Positions 32,123 to 40,355 of a stretch of DNA of 40,355 nt are shown in pieces. The notes under the pieces are model-generated. The model was not told where the DNA came from. It did not search any database and saw only the letters and a list, made by a program, of their open reading frames with translations. The position numbers and the translations under genes are program-made. How positions within the stretch are numbered: the first letter of the stretch is position 1; every line of letters begins with the position of its first letter. The DNA is taken from the NCBI GenBank assembly GCA_035700025.1, contig DASSOY010000076.1, forward strand, positions 1 to 40,355. The letters are read 5' to 3'. The DNA is from Bacillales bacterium. GTDB lineage: Bacteria; Bacillota; Bacilli; Bacillales; DASSOY01.

Positions 32123-33793
32123 CTATACTTCCATGATGATCGGCAGAATCATCGGACGCCGTTTTGTTTTCTCGTACAAGAATGGTGCGAGAATGTCGGA
32201 AATTTCCGTTTTGATTTCCGACCATTGTGTCGTTTTCCGTTGCATGACGGTATTTAAATGCTCGGCCAACAATACTTGGGCGTCGTTGATCAAGTCACCC
32301 GATTCCCGCATGTAAACGAATCCTCTCGAGATCAAATCAGGGCCGGAGACGATCCGGTGTTCTTTCATATTGATGCTGACGACGACGACGACAAGCCCTT
32401 CTTCAGACAAAATTCTTCGATCGCGCAAAACAATGTTGCCGATGTCGCCGATACCGCTGCCGTCCACATAGACGGATCCGGACGGTACTTTTCCGGCGAG
32501 GGCTGCTTCGTTCTCGTCGAGTGCGAGTACGTCGCCGTTATCCATGATAAAGCAATGGTCTTCCGGTATGCCGCAATCCTTCGCCAGTTTCACGTGCGTC
32601 TTCAACATGCGAAATTCCCCGTGAATCGGCATGAAAAATTTCGGATTTAGTAACCGCAACATTAACTTTTGTTCTTGTTGGCCGCCGTGGCCGGACGTAT
32701 GAATGTCGTCCAACGTGCTTTGGATGACATCGGCGCCGGCTCGCACCAGCTGATTGATCGTTTTGTTGATGCTAACCGCATTGCCCGGAATTGCCGAAGA
32801 TGAAAACACGACAGTGTCATCGGGAATGATTTGAATTTGCCGGTGCGTACCGTTGGCGATTCTGGACAAGGCGGCCATCGGCTCGCCTTGGCTGCCGGTG
32901 CAAAGAATCGTTACTTGGTCGGCCGGCAATTTGTTCAATTGATTGGCGTCGATGAACGTATTTTTCGGGGCGCGGATGTAACCGAGCTCCTGTCCGATGC
33001 GAATCGAAGCCTCCATGCTTCGGCCGAATACGGCGACTTTGCGTTTGTTTTGCACGGCAGCTTCAACAACTTGCTGCAAGCGGTGAATGTTTGACGCAAA
33101 CGTTGCAAAAATGATGCGTCCGTTCACCTTGCGGAAAATATCTGCGATGTTTTCGCCGACCTTTCGTTCTGACATCGTAAAGTCGGGCACTTCCGCATTC
33201 GTGCTGTCCGACAGCAAACAAATGACGCCTTCTTTGCCGATTTCCGCCATTTTCGTTAAATTCGCCGGTTCACCGACAGGGGTGAAATCAAATTTAAAGT
33301 CTCCTGTATGGACAATGTTGCCCGGAGGTGTTTTGACGACGATTCCGTATGAATCCGGAATGCTGTGCGTCGTCCGGAAAAAGGTCACGGCGGTTTTATT
33401 GAACTTGATGACATCGTCCTCGTTAATTTCGATCATCTTCGTGCGGCGCAAAAGCTTATGTTCCTCAAGCTTGTTGCGGAGAAGGCCGAGTGCGAGCTTG
33501 CCTCCGTAAATCGGAATGTTGACTGCACGCAGCAAATAGGGAATCCCGCCGATGTGATCTTCGTGTCCGTGTGTAAGGAACAACCCTTTAATCTTATCGC
33601 GATTTTTCTCTAAATACGTGTAATCGGGTATGACATAGTCGATTCCCAAAAGTTCGTCTTCTGGAAACTTGATGCCGGCGTCAATCAGGATAATTTCGTC
33701 CTGAAATTGAACGGCATACGTATTTTTCCCGATTTCCCCAAGCCCGCCAAGGGCGAAAATCGAGGTTTGGTGATTTTTCACTTTCAATATCAT
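32123..33793 (-). CDS. rnjA: Ribonuclease J1
   Basis: A 556-residue metallo-beta-lactamase/beta-CASP ribonuclease with 5'-to-3' exonuclease and endonuclease activity, central to mRNA decay in Bacilli. The zinc motif HGHEDH lies at residues 75-80, followed by [19 protein letters not shown] and SDSTNAE. The beta-CASP part has [14 protein letters not shown], then [11 protein letters not shown] and MPIHGEFRM. The end [19 protein letters not shown] is diagnostic. Its ATG overlaps the rpoY stop (ATGA). Length and order match B. subtilis. Confidence 0.98.
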   Translation of the reverse strand: MILKVKNHQTSIFALGGLGEIGKNTYAVQFQDEIILIDAGIKFPEDELLGIDYVIPDYTYLEKNRDKIKGLFLTHGHEDHIGGIPYLLRAVNIPIYGGKLALGLLRNKLEEHKLLRRTKMIEINEDDVIKFNKTAVTFFRTTHSIPDSYGIVVKTPPGNIVHTGDFKFDFTPVGEPANLTKMAEIGKEGVICLLSDSTNAEVPDFTMSERKVGENIADIFRKVNGRIIFATFASNIHRLQQVVEAAVQNKRKVAVFGRSMEASIRIGQELGYIRAPKNTFIDANQLNKLPADQVTILCTGSQGEPMAALSRIANGTHRQIQIIPDDTVVFSSSAIPGNAVSINKTINQLVRAGADVIQSTLDDIHTSGHGGQQEQKLMLRLLNPKFFMPIHGEFRMLKTHVKLAKDCGIPEDHCFIMDNGDVLALDENEAALAGKVPSGSVYVDGSGIGDIGNIVLRDRRILSEEGLVVVVVSINMKEHRIVSGPDLISRGFVYMRESGDLINDAQVLLAEHLNTVMQRKTTQWSEIKTEISDILAPFLYEKTKRRPMILPIIMEV

Positions 33794-33996
33794 CTCTCCA
33801 CTTCGAATTGTTCTGACTGTTGTTCAAACTCCAAGTGCGTTCCGTCAAGTGCTTGAATAAATTCAATGTTGTAACGGCGGTCCGCCAACTTTTGGCGAAC
33901 TTCACGCACGGATTCCGCTTCGACGTACAAGCTGTTCGTACGTTCACGAACCGGAGGAATCGCTTGGTCTTTCTGATAAAGCACTTTGTAAATCAT
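33790..33996 (-). CDS. rpoY: RNA polymerase epsilon subunit RpoY (YkzG)
   Basis: A 68-residue small RNA polymerase subunit of Firmicutes. The start [20 protein letters not shown], followed by [20 protein letters not shown], matches B. subtilis RpoY over its whole length. I chose the ATG at 33996, six bases after AGAGAGG. The same frame is open for another 50 codons upstream but without a ribosome binding site or family similarity. It is translationally coupled to rnjA, the standard arrangement. Confidence 0.95.
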   Translation of the reverse strand: MIYKVLYQKDQAIPPVRERTNSLYVEAESVREVRQKLADRRYNIEFIQALDGTHLEFEQQSEQFEVER

Positions 33997-34177
33997 TGTA
34001 AAACCTCTCTTAACCCATTGCTGAATTTCTAATTTAACTTGTCCCTCCAACGTCCGAATTTGTTCGTGAAAAAGCAGCGTGGTCACCGTCGCGTTCAGGC
34101 ATTCTGCCGATGCCGGAACATCCCCACGCAAATTTGGCTCAATCATTTAAGCCGCCGGACAATGCGATCTATTTTCT

Positions 34178-34183
34178 ATTATA
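34178..34183 (-). promoter_or_regulatory. -10 element of the rpoY-rnjA operon
   Basis: On the minus strand TATAAT is preceded 17 bases upstream by ATGAAA, a weak -35 match. This gives a leader of about 170 bases before rpoY with no second gene in it. Confidence 0.5.
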
Positions 34184-34231
34184 AAGGAAATCGCTATGAT
34201 TTTCATGTTTTGGAGAGAAATTTATTGCGAA

Positions 34232-34259
34232 AGCCCTCCTTGGCGGGCCAGGGAGGGCT
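34232..34259 (-). terminator. Strong hairpin after the micro-ORF
   Basis: A 12-base stem (AGCCCTCCTTGG against CCAGGGAGGGCT, one G-U pair) with a 4-base CGGG loop. The minus-strand tail is TTTCGC, a short U-tract. It lies 15 bases after the micro-ORF stop. Confidence 0.6.
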
Positions 34260-34273
34260 GCGGGCAGGCAAAT

Positions 34274-34351
34274 TTAAAATTGCGCAATCCGGTTTTTCGC
34301 GAGCAAATCACGCCAACGTCGAACTATTTTTTCTTTGACGCGTTTGAGCAT
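34274..34351 (-). CDS. 25-residue cationic micro-ORF
   Basis: An ATG at 34351 is preceded by AAAGGAGTGA at proper spacing, and the frame ends with TAA after 25 codons. The peptide contains nine Lys/Arg against two acidic residues and one Trp. It reads as an amphipathic basic helix (MLKRVKEKIVRRWRD, then LLAKNRIAQF). It is followed by a stable hairpin, so it looks like a stand-alone transcription unit. TTGACG lies on the minus strand at 34408-34403, but no ideal -10 is found. It is absent between rpoY and ykrA in B. subtilis as I recall it. Function unknown; a leader or membrane-active peptide are options. Confidence 0.5.
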   Translation of the reverse strand: MLKRVKEKIVRRWRDLLAKNRIAQF

Positions 34352-34458
34352 GTTTGTCACTCCTTTGTTCCGGGTTTTTGGTTATTATTATGTACAGGAC
34401 GGCGTCAATTTTTCGTGGAAATGGCTGCCATTCGCGCCGCAGTTCGAAGCTTCCGCAA

Positions 34459-34487
34459 TTGTATTTTGCACATCGCGCTTTTATAAT
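34459..34487 (+). promoter_or_regulatory. Sigma-A promoter upstream of the EamA transporter
   Basis: TTGTAT (34459-34464) and TATAAT (34482-34487) are 17 bases apart. A second TATAAT at 34544-34549 lies nearer the gene but lacks a good -35. Confidence 0.55.
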
Positions 34488-34610
34488 GATGGCATTGTTC
34501 ATGCGCTGCCCGATTTTCGGCTGCGCCTGATGTTTTGTCAAGGTATAATGATTTTGTCGGCCGAAAGGGAATCGATAAAGCAAGTTACGTTGTTGGAAAG
34601 AAGGGCTGGA

Positions 34611-35522
34611 ATGAAACTGTACGCTGCATTAGTCGGTTTGAGTATCATTTGGGGCATGTCTTTTTTGTTCATTAAAATTTTAACCAGTTACACAGGAGCG
34701 TGGGAAATTGTCTTTCTTCGCTGTTCGTTCGGGGCGATTCCGTTGTATGCTGTGATAGTATTCAATATCCGCCGATTGAAGCTGTCCCGATTGCCGTGGA
34801 AGCCGCTCGTCATCGTCGGCCTGATGAACGCTGCCATTCCGTGGACATTGATCGCGCTCAGCGAAACGACGATTCGGAGCAGCACGGCGTCAATCTTGAA
34901 TGCGACGACGCCGATCTGGACAAGTGTCGTCGGCTTCGCCTTGTTTTCGGTCCGGTTGTCGTTGAAACAATGGGTCGGCATTTTCGTCGGTTTTGTCGGT
35001 ATTTTATTGTTGATGAATTTCGACATCACCGATTTGCTCGGCGATGATTTCGTCGGCATTGGGACGATGGTATTGGCGTCGCTCTGTTACGGGTTTGCGT
35101 CCCAATTTACGAAACGGTTTCTATCCGGTGTTCCAGTGTTAGTTATCGCCGCAGGAACGTTGACGGTCGGGATGATCGTGTCGGCGGCGGCGACATTTGC
35201 TGCGAATGGGTTTTCGTATGATGTGTTTACGGCTTGGCCGCCGGCGGCGGCCGCGGTTGGACTCGGCGTGTTCGGTTCGGGGGTGGCTTATTTGTTGTTC
35301 TTTTTCATGGTGCAACAAGGAAGCGCCGAATTCGCCACTTACGTGACGTATTTGGTTCCTGTCACAGCGATGTTTTGGGGATGGTGGCTGCTGGATGAGC
35401 CGCTTTCCGCGAACTTGATTGCCGGACTGTTACTCATTTTCGCCGGTGTCTATTTGTCAGGAAAAAGAAACAACCGCAAGGATTCGCAAAACGAAGCCCA
35501 ACAGACGGCTGCTTATCGATAG
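34611..35522 (+). CDS. EamA/DMT superfamily transporter
   Basis: A 303-residue protein with ten transmembrane helices in two EamA repeats. Repeat 1 opens with LVGLSIIWGMSFLFIK and includes NATTPIWTSVVGF. Repeat 2 includes GDDFVGIGTMVLASLCYG and ends with YLVPVTAMFWGWWLLDEPLS, the usual EamA end motif. I chose the ATG at 34611. Upstream in-frame codons are non-coding in character and contain two promoters. Substrates of this family are small metabolites or amino acids. It is inserted between rpoY and ykrA relative to B. subtilis. Confidence 0.9.
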   Translation: MKLYAALVGLSIIWGMSFLFIKILTSYTGAWEIVFLRCSFGAIPLYAVIVFNIRRLKLSRLPWKPLVIVGLMNAAIPWTLIALSETTIRSSTASILNATTPIWTSVVGFALFSVRLSLKQWVGIFVGFVGILLLMNFDITDLLGDDFVGIGTMVLASLCYGFASQFTKRFLSGVPVLVIAAGTLTVGMIVSAAATFAANGFSYDVFTAWPPAAAAVGLGVFGSGVAYLLFFFMVQQGSAEFATYVTYLVPVTAMFWGWWLLDEPLSANLIAGLLLIFAGVYLSGKRNNRKDSQNEAQQTAAYR

Positions 35523-35534
35523 GGGGAGAAACCT

Positions 35535-36308
35535 TTGCCGAAAAAGATGGTTTTTTTCGATTTGGACGGCACATTGCTTGATAAAGAAAAACAGTTGGTC
35601 CGCTCGGCGGCGGAAGCGGTGCGCACGTTAAACGAAAAAGGGATTCCCGTCGCAATTGCTACCGGTCGCGCGCCGTTCATGTTCACTATGCTTCGCCGTC
35701 AACTTAGGATCGACAGTTATGTCAGCTTCAACGGGCAGTTCGTCGTGTCTGCTGGCGAAGTCGTGTTGTCAAACCCGTTGCAGCGCGAGCGATTGCTTGC
35801 GTTAGAACGGAAAGCGGCTGCAAACGGCCATCCGATGGTGTTTCTCGACGACCAAACGATGAAGGCGAATCATCCCGGCCATCCGCACATTCAAGAAAGC
35901 CTCGCCGAGTTGCGGTTTACTTATCCAGAAGTGGACGAAACTTATCCGCAACTTGCCGACGTGTATCAAGCATTGCTGTTTTGTACGGAGGAACAGGAAC
36001 CGTCGTATAGAGAGGGCGATCAGGCGCTTGATTTCATTCGTTGGCACCGTTATTCACTTGATGTGATTCCGGCGGGGGGTTCAAAAGCCAAAGGCATCGA
36101 GGCATTGCTTAAACGATTCGAAGTCGATCAAGCGGACGTTATCGCGTTCGGAGACGGTCTTAATGATATCGAAATGCTTCGTTTTGCCGGCATCGGCGTT
36201 GCGATGGGAAATGCACAGCCGGAAACGAAAGCCGCCGCCGATTTCGTAACGAAAACCGTCGATGAAGATGGAATCGTTTACGGGTTGAAACAGTTGGCTT
36301 TGTTATGA
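35535..36308 (+). CDS. ykrA: HAD-superfamily phosphatase, Cof type (YkrA)
   Basis: A 257-residue Cof-subfamily HAD hydrolase. Motif I is FFDLDGTLLD (about 7-16), motif II TGRAPF, motif III the Lys of GGSKAKGIEAL, and motif IV FGDGLNDIEML. A C2-type cap lies between motifs II and III. Such enzymes dephosphorylate sugar phosphates or cofactors. The specific substrate is unknown. The TTG start follows AGGGGGAG and lies 12 bases after the EamA gene, so they are probably co-transcribed. YkrA sits beside defB, as here, in B. subtilis. Confidence 0.88.
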   Translation: MPKKMVFFDLDGTLLDKEKQLVRSAAEAVRTLNEKGIPVAIATGRAPFMFTMLRRQLRIDSYVSFNGQFVVSAGEVVLSNPLQRERLLALERKAAANGHPMVFLDDQTMKANHPGHPHIQESLAELRFTYPEVDETYPQLADVYQALLFCTEEQEPSYREGDQALDFIRWHRYSLDVIPAGGSKAKGIEALLKRFEVDQADVIAFGDGLNDIEMLRFAGIGVAMGNAQPETKAAADFVTKTVDEDGIVYGLKQLALL

Positions 36309-36339
36309 ATCGGCTGCGGGAGCGCACGAAGACGACGGG

Positions 36340-36894
36340 CTAACGTCCGACTGGCCGGCTGTTTTCCGGTGCTTGATTCGGGTTTTGTTTGTCGATTCGA
36401 TCGTAGAACATGATGCCGTTCAAATGATCGATCTCATGTTGGAATGCGATCGAAGGAAGCCCGCGCAAACGAAGTTTCACGTCACCCTTATGCAAGTCGT
36501 GTCCCGTCACGGTGATTCGCGCATGACGGGGAACGAGTCCTTCCACATCGCGATCGACGGACAGGCAGCCTTCCCCGCCTTCCAAATAAGATTTCTCGAC
36601 GGAATGGCTGATCATTTTCGGATTGAACAACGCATAACTGTATAATTTATCGTTTTCGTCGGTCAGGTGAAGGGCGATCATCCTTTTGCCGATCGCAATT
36701 TGCGGCGCTGCCAAGCCGATGCCCGGGCGAAGCTCGTACTTTTCGGCGATTTCTGGATCTTGGCTGTTTTTCAAAAACTGCAGCATTTCCGCCAGCGTTT
36801 CTTTTTCTTCTTCTGTCGGCGGCATCGTTACTTCCTGCGCCGTTTGCCGCAACATCGGATGACCTTCCCTAATGATGTCTTTCATCGTCAACAT
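36340..36894 (-). CDS. defB: Peptide deformylase
   Basis: A 184-residue type 2 peptide deformylase, which removes the formyl group from N-terminal Met of nascent proteins. All three catalytic motifs are seen: GIGLAAPQ (about 58-65), EGCLSVD with the metal-binding Cys, and QHEIDHLNG with two metal-binding His and the catalytic Glu. The insertion between motifs 1 and 2 is that of the Gram-positive type 2 enzymes. GGAG lies nine bases before the ATG. Position between ykrA and ykyA matches B. subtilis ykrB (defB), although here it is convergent with ykrA. Confidence 0.96.
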   Translation of the reverse strand: MLTMKDIIREGHPMLRQTAQEVTMPPTEEEKETLAEMLQFLKNSQDPEIAEKYELRPGIGLAAPQIAIGKRMIALHLTDENDKLYSYALFNPKMISHSVEKSYLEGGEGCLSVDRDVEGLVPRHARITVTGHDLHKGDVKLRLRGLPSIAFQHEIDHLNGIMFYDRIDKQNPNQAPENSRPVGR

Positions 36895-36999
36895 CTTTCA
36901 ACACTCCTATCAAGGCAAGCACATAAACTCCGTTATTCTTACATATATAGTTTACCATACGGTTTTTTATGTAGCATCTGAGGAGACGGGAAAGAAAGC

Positions 37000-37028
37000 G
37001 AAAAAAACGGAAGCCGGGCTCCCGTTTT
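37000..37028 (-). terminator. Rho-independent terminator after the YjcZ-like gene
   Basis: On the minus strand AAAACGGGAGCC pairs with GGCTTCCGTTTT (one G-U pair) and runs into TTTTTTT. Confidence 0.85.
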
Positions 37029-37036
37029 CGCTTCTG

Positions 37037-37420
37037 TTAATAAACGCGTACCGCGCCGATAATAATAAGAAGAATGAACAACACGACGATTAACGCGAAC
37101 GGGTTTTGGCCATGCACCGCGGGTGCTGCCGCAACTCCTTTACCACACGGCAAGGCGGCACCTGCTGCGTACGGGTATCCGGCGAACGGCATGCCTGCAT
37201 AAGGAAAGGCGCCGTACGTTTGCGGTCCGAATACGGCGGGAGTTGCAGGGGATACCCCGTACATCATGGCCGGACTGATCATTTGTCCGTGCGATTCGGG
37301 TCCGGCAAACTGCGGACCGTATGGCGAACCAGCCGAGAATCCAGCACCTGCCGTTTGCGGTCCGAACGATTCCGGGCTTACGAATTGCGGATTTCCATAG
37401 TTTGGAGCTTTACTGCCCAT
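37037..37420 (-). CDS. YjcZ-type small membrane protein with a Gly/Pro/Tyr-rich N-terminal extension
   Basis: A 127-residue protein. The last 20 residues (NPFALIVVLFILLIIIGA, then VRVY) are the single-helix YjcZ module, found in tiny Bacillus spore or sporulation membrane proteins of about 30-50 residues. Here it is preceded by about 100 residues rich in Gly, Pro, Ala, Tyr, Ser and Phe. The extension repeats FGPQT, YGPQF and AGPESHGQ elements like those of coat proteins. I chose the ATG at 37420, ten bases after AGGAGG. Likely a spore coat or forespore membrane protein. Inserted between defB and ykyA. No sigma-E/K promoter could be assigned. Confidence 0.7.
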   Translation of the reverse strand: MGSKAPNYGNPQFVSPESFGPQTAGAGFSAGSPYGPQFAGPESHGQMISPAMMYGVSPATPAVFGPQTYGAFPYAGMPFAGYPYAAGAALPCGKGVAAAPAVHGQNPFALIVVLFILLIIIGAVRVY

Positions 37421-37648
37421 AAATAAACAACCTCCTTGTTGAATATACATTAACCTATGCCCTGGGATAGCCGCCGGTATGGACCATTGCCCAAAACGAG
37501 AAAATCCATCGTTTTTTTGAGGCGGAAAGTTGCGTCCAAGGGAAGTTCAACAAGTAAAAATAGGCAGTTGCCAACGTCAGGAAAACCTTATATGATTGAA
37601 TCATCGTCTGTGGAAATTGTATCAAGTTTTATTTGGGGAGAGATGATC

Positions 37649-38320
37649 TTGTTGCGTGCGATGTTGCAGTCCATTTCCGTAATTGCCGTTATTATGACAG
37701 CCTTGTCCGGCTGTATGTTTGGTCCGGGAACCGGGGAAAAAGTGTATGAGCTGTTGGAGAAATCGGCAAAAACGGAACAAACTTTCGTGAAACTCCAACA
37801 ACAGCTGACGGACAAGGAAACGAAAGAAGAACAGTTATATGAGAAGATCATCAACCTTGATATGAATCACTTCGAACAAATGGTGTCCATGTCGAAGGAA
37901 GCGAAACAACTCGCCGCGGATCGTGAAAATCTCATCAAGCAGGAGAGAGATGTGATCGACAAGGCGTACGAGCAATTTCGCGAGATCGTTCCGCTTGTGA
38001 AAAATGCGAAAGACGAACAATTGAAGGCAAAAGGTGAAGCGATGATCGAAACGATGCAGCACCGCCACGATGCGTTTTCGGATTTGACGGAAATCTACTT
38101 GCGTTCCGTGAAACTGGACCGCGAGCTTTACGACATGCTGCAAAAGAAGGAAACAGAGCAGAGCGCCCTCAAAAAACAAGTGGCTGAAATTAATGAAGCG
38201 TATAAACAAATCTTGAGCAAAAACAAAGATTTTAATGCCTATACAAAAAAATACAACAAGTTGAAAAAAGCCTTTTATGAACAGGCTGGTCTCGACGTGA
38301 AATATGAGCAAGGCGAATGA
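37649..38320 (+). CDS. ykyA: YkyA-like lipoprotein with coiled-coil domain
   Basis: A 223-residue lipoprotein. The signal peptide ends in A-L-S-G-C, with the lipidated Cys at residue 22. The rest is a long Lys/Glu/Gln-rich helical, coiled-coil region (about 30-220) typical of the YkyA family, thought to bind the cell wall. Starts are debatable. TTG at 37649 is eight bases after GGGGAG, while an ATG at 37643 is too close to it. Position before pdhA is as in B. subtilis. Function unknown beyond envelope location. Confidence 0.82.
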   Translation: MLRAMLQSISVIAVIMTALSGCMFGPGTGEKVYELLEKSAKTEQTFVKLQQQLTDKETKEEQLYEKIINLDMNHFEQMVSMSKEAKQLAADRENLIKQERDVIDKAYEQFREIVPLVKNAKDEQLKAKGEAMIETMQHRHDAFSDLTEIYLRSVKLDRELYDMLQKKETEQSALKKQVAEINEAYKQILSKNKDFNAYTKKYNKLKKAFYEQAGLDVKYEQGE

Positions 38321-38351
38321 AAAGGACGTGAGCAAGCGACGTTCTTTTTTT
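38321..38351 (+). terminator. Rho-independent terminator after ykyA
   Basis: AAAGGACGT pairs with ACGTTCTTT (one G-U pair) and continues TTTTTTT in part. It isolates ykyA from pdhA. Confidence 0.75.
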
Positions 38352-38444
38352 GTGCCATAAAAGTAATACAGAATTCATTATTGTATTATAACAGTTTTGA
38401 AAAATTGACGAATCTGGACAGGACGACGATAAAACTTCAATTGA

Positions 38445-39722
<1,278 letters not shown>

Positions 39723-39725
39723 GCC

Positions 39726-40355
39726 ATGGCGGAAATGACAATGATTCAAGCCATAAACGACGCGATGCGCACGGAATTGGAGCGCGATGAAAACGTGCTC
39801 GTTTTCGGCGAGGACGTCGGCGGAAATTACGGAGGCGTATTCCGGGCGACGGAAGGACTTGCCGAAAAATTCGGGGACGACCGCGTGTTCAACACCCCGC
39901 TTGCCGAATCGGGGATCGGCGGTCTCGCGCTCGGATTGACGTTTCAAGGTTACCGCCCGATCATGGAAATCCAGTTTTTCGGGTTCGTATTCGAGGCGAT
40001 GGACGCGGTCGTTTCCCAGATTGCCCGTTTACGCTACCGTTCAGGCGGCCATTATGAAGCTCCCGTCGTCATTCGCGCCCCGTTCGGCGGCGGCGTGAAA
40101 ACGCCTGAGCTTCACTCCGACAGTTTGGAAGGTTTGTTCGCGCAAGCTCCTGGGCTGAAAGTGGTCATTCCTTCAAGCCCTTATGACGCAAAAGGATTGC
40201 TGATTTCGGCGATCAGGGATAACGATCCGGTATTGTTCCTTGAACATATGAAACTTTACCGTTCTTTCCGGAAAGAAGTTCCGGAAGAAGAATACACGGT
40301 GGAGATCGGCAAAGCCAACGTGGTTCGCGAAGGCAGCGATGTAACCATCGTCACT
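39726..40355 (+). CDS. pdhB: Pyruvate dehydrogenase E1 component, beta subunit (3' partial)
   Basis: The first 210 codons of E1 beta; the frame is still open at the window edge. It starts [20 protein letters not shown], followed by [41 protein letters not shown] and [17 protein letters not shown], all typical of the pyrimidine-binding domain. [10 protein letters not shown] and [10 protein letters not shown] mark the second half. It pairs with PdhA in an alpha2-beta2 tetramer. AAAGGAG is about 13 bases before the ATG, inside the end of pdhA. Confidence 0.96.
   Translation, partial: MAEMTMIQAINDAMRTELERDENVLVFGEDVGGNYGGVFRATEGLAEKFGDDRVFNTPLAESGIGGLALGLTFQGYRPIMEIQFFGFVFEAMDAVVSQIARLRYRSGGHYEAPVVIRAPFGGGVKTPELHSDSLEGLFAQAPGLKVVIPSSPYDAKGLLISAIRDNDPVLFLEHMKLYRSFRKEVPEEEYTVEIGKANVVREGSDVTIVT

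Noticed and set aside
33997..34146. In-frame 50-codon extension of rpoY
   Set aside because: No ribosome binding site before its ATG and no family similarity. The known RpoY length fits the start at 33996, and the stretch is better read as leader RNA.
34335..34610. In-frame extension of the EamA transporter and long frames on the opposite strand
   Set aside because: The stretch contains two TATAAT promoters and no plausible membrane or signal sequence. The first EamA helix begins right at 34611.
36309..36339. Possible terminator between ykrA and defB
   Set aside because: Only short imperfect pairing and no T-tract on either strand.

Overview
The window is chromosomal DNA from an endospore-forming member of the Bacillaceae with moderate GC (roughly 48 percent by eye). 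Evidence for this is a CotF-type coat protein, a Spo0E-family phosphatase, a SpoIIM-family membrane protein, a YjcZ-type small spore protein, RNase J1 with the RNA polymerase epsilon subunit (rpoY), strong GGAGG ribosome binding sites and many TTG/GTG starts. The backbone follows the Bacillus subtilis ykuL-to-pdhB segment as I remember it (darB, ccpC, dapH, dapL, ykuS, ykuT, ykuU, then ktrC, rnjA, rpoY, ykrA, defB, ykyA, pdhA, pdhB). Several blocks are inserted into it.

Left part (1-5.9 kb): the 3' part of a glycosyltransferase carrying a GW/SH3-like module, an unknown small acidic protein, an SRAP-family DNA-crosslink protein, CotF, a nitroreductase, a Spo0E-like phosphatase, the c-di-AMP sensor DarB and a 14-helix drug exporter. 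Next (5.9-12.8 kb) is a complete MoxR membrane cluster. RDD and SpoIIM-type membrane proteins are divergently transcribed from overlapping promoters. A convergent five-gene operon encodes a multi-pass membrane protein, DUF4129, DUF4350, a MoxR AAA+ ATPase and DUF58.

Middle part (12.9-25.5 kb): a VOC protein coupled to a TSUP exporter lies divergent from ccpC, whose leader carries an exact CcpC dyad (ATAA-N7-TTAT). The diaminopimelate (lysine and cell wall) branch follows: dapH, a class III aminotransferase and dapL. The aminotransferase is probably the transaminase step of the acetylated pathway. After it come ykuS, a CorC/MpfA-type transporter, MscS, the peroxiredoxin YkuU and a heterodimeric ABC exporter (YknU/YknV-like) with one degenerate ATP site.

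Right part (25.5-40.4 kb): a cobalamin riboswitch controls btuF, btuC and a btuD-cbiZ fusion, which together import and salvage corrinoids. Then come a second ABC exporter pair, the potassium-channel subunit KtrC, the rpoY-rnjA operon, a 25-codon basic micro-ORF with its own ribosome binding site and terminator, an EamA transporter, the HAD phosphatase YkrA, peptide deformylase, a YjcZ-like protein with an unusual Gly/Pro/Tyr-rich extension, the lipoprotein YkyA, and pdhA with the start of pdhB at the window edge.

I see no tRNA, rRNA, CRISPR array, transposase or prophage. The candidates most worth follow-up are the in-operon class III transaminase, the micro-ORF, the MoxR membrane cluster, the CcpC operator and the YjcZ chimera.
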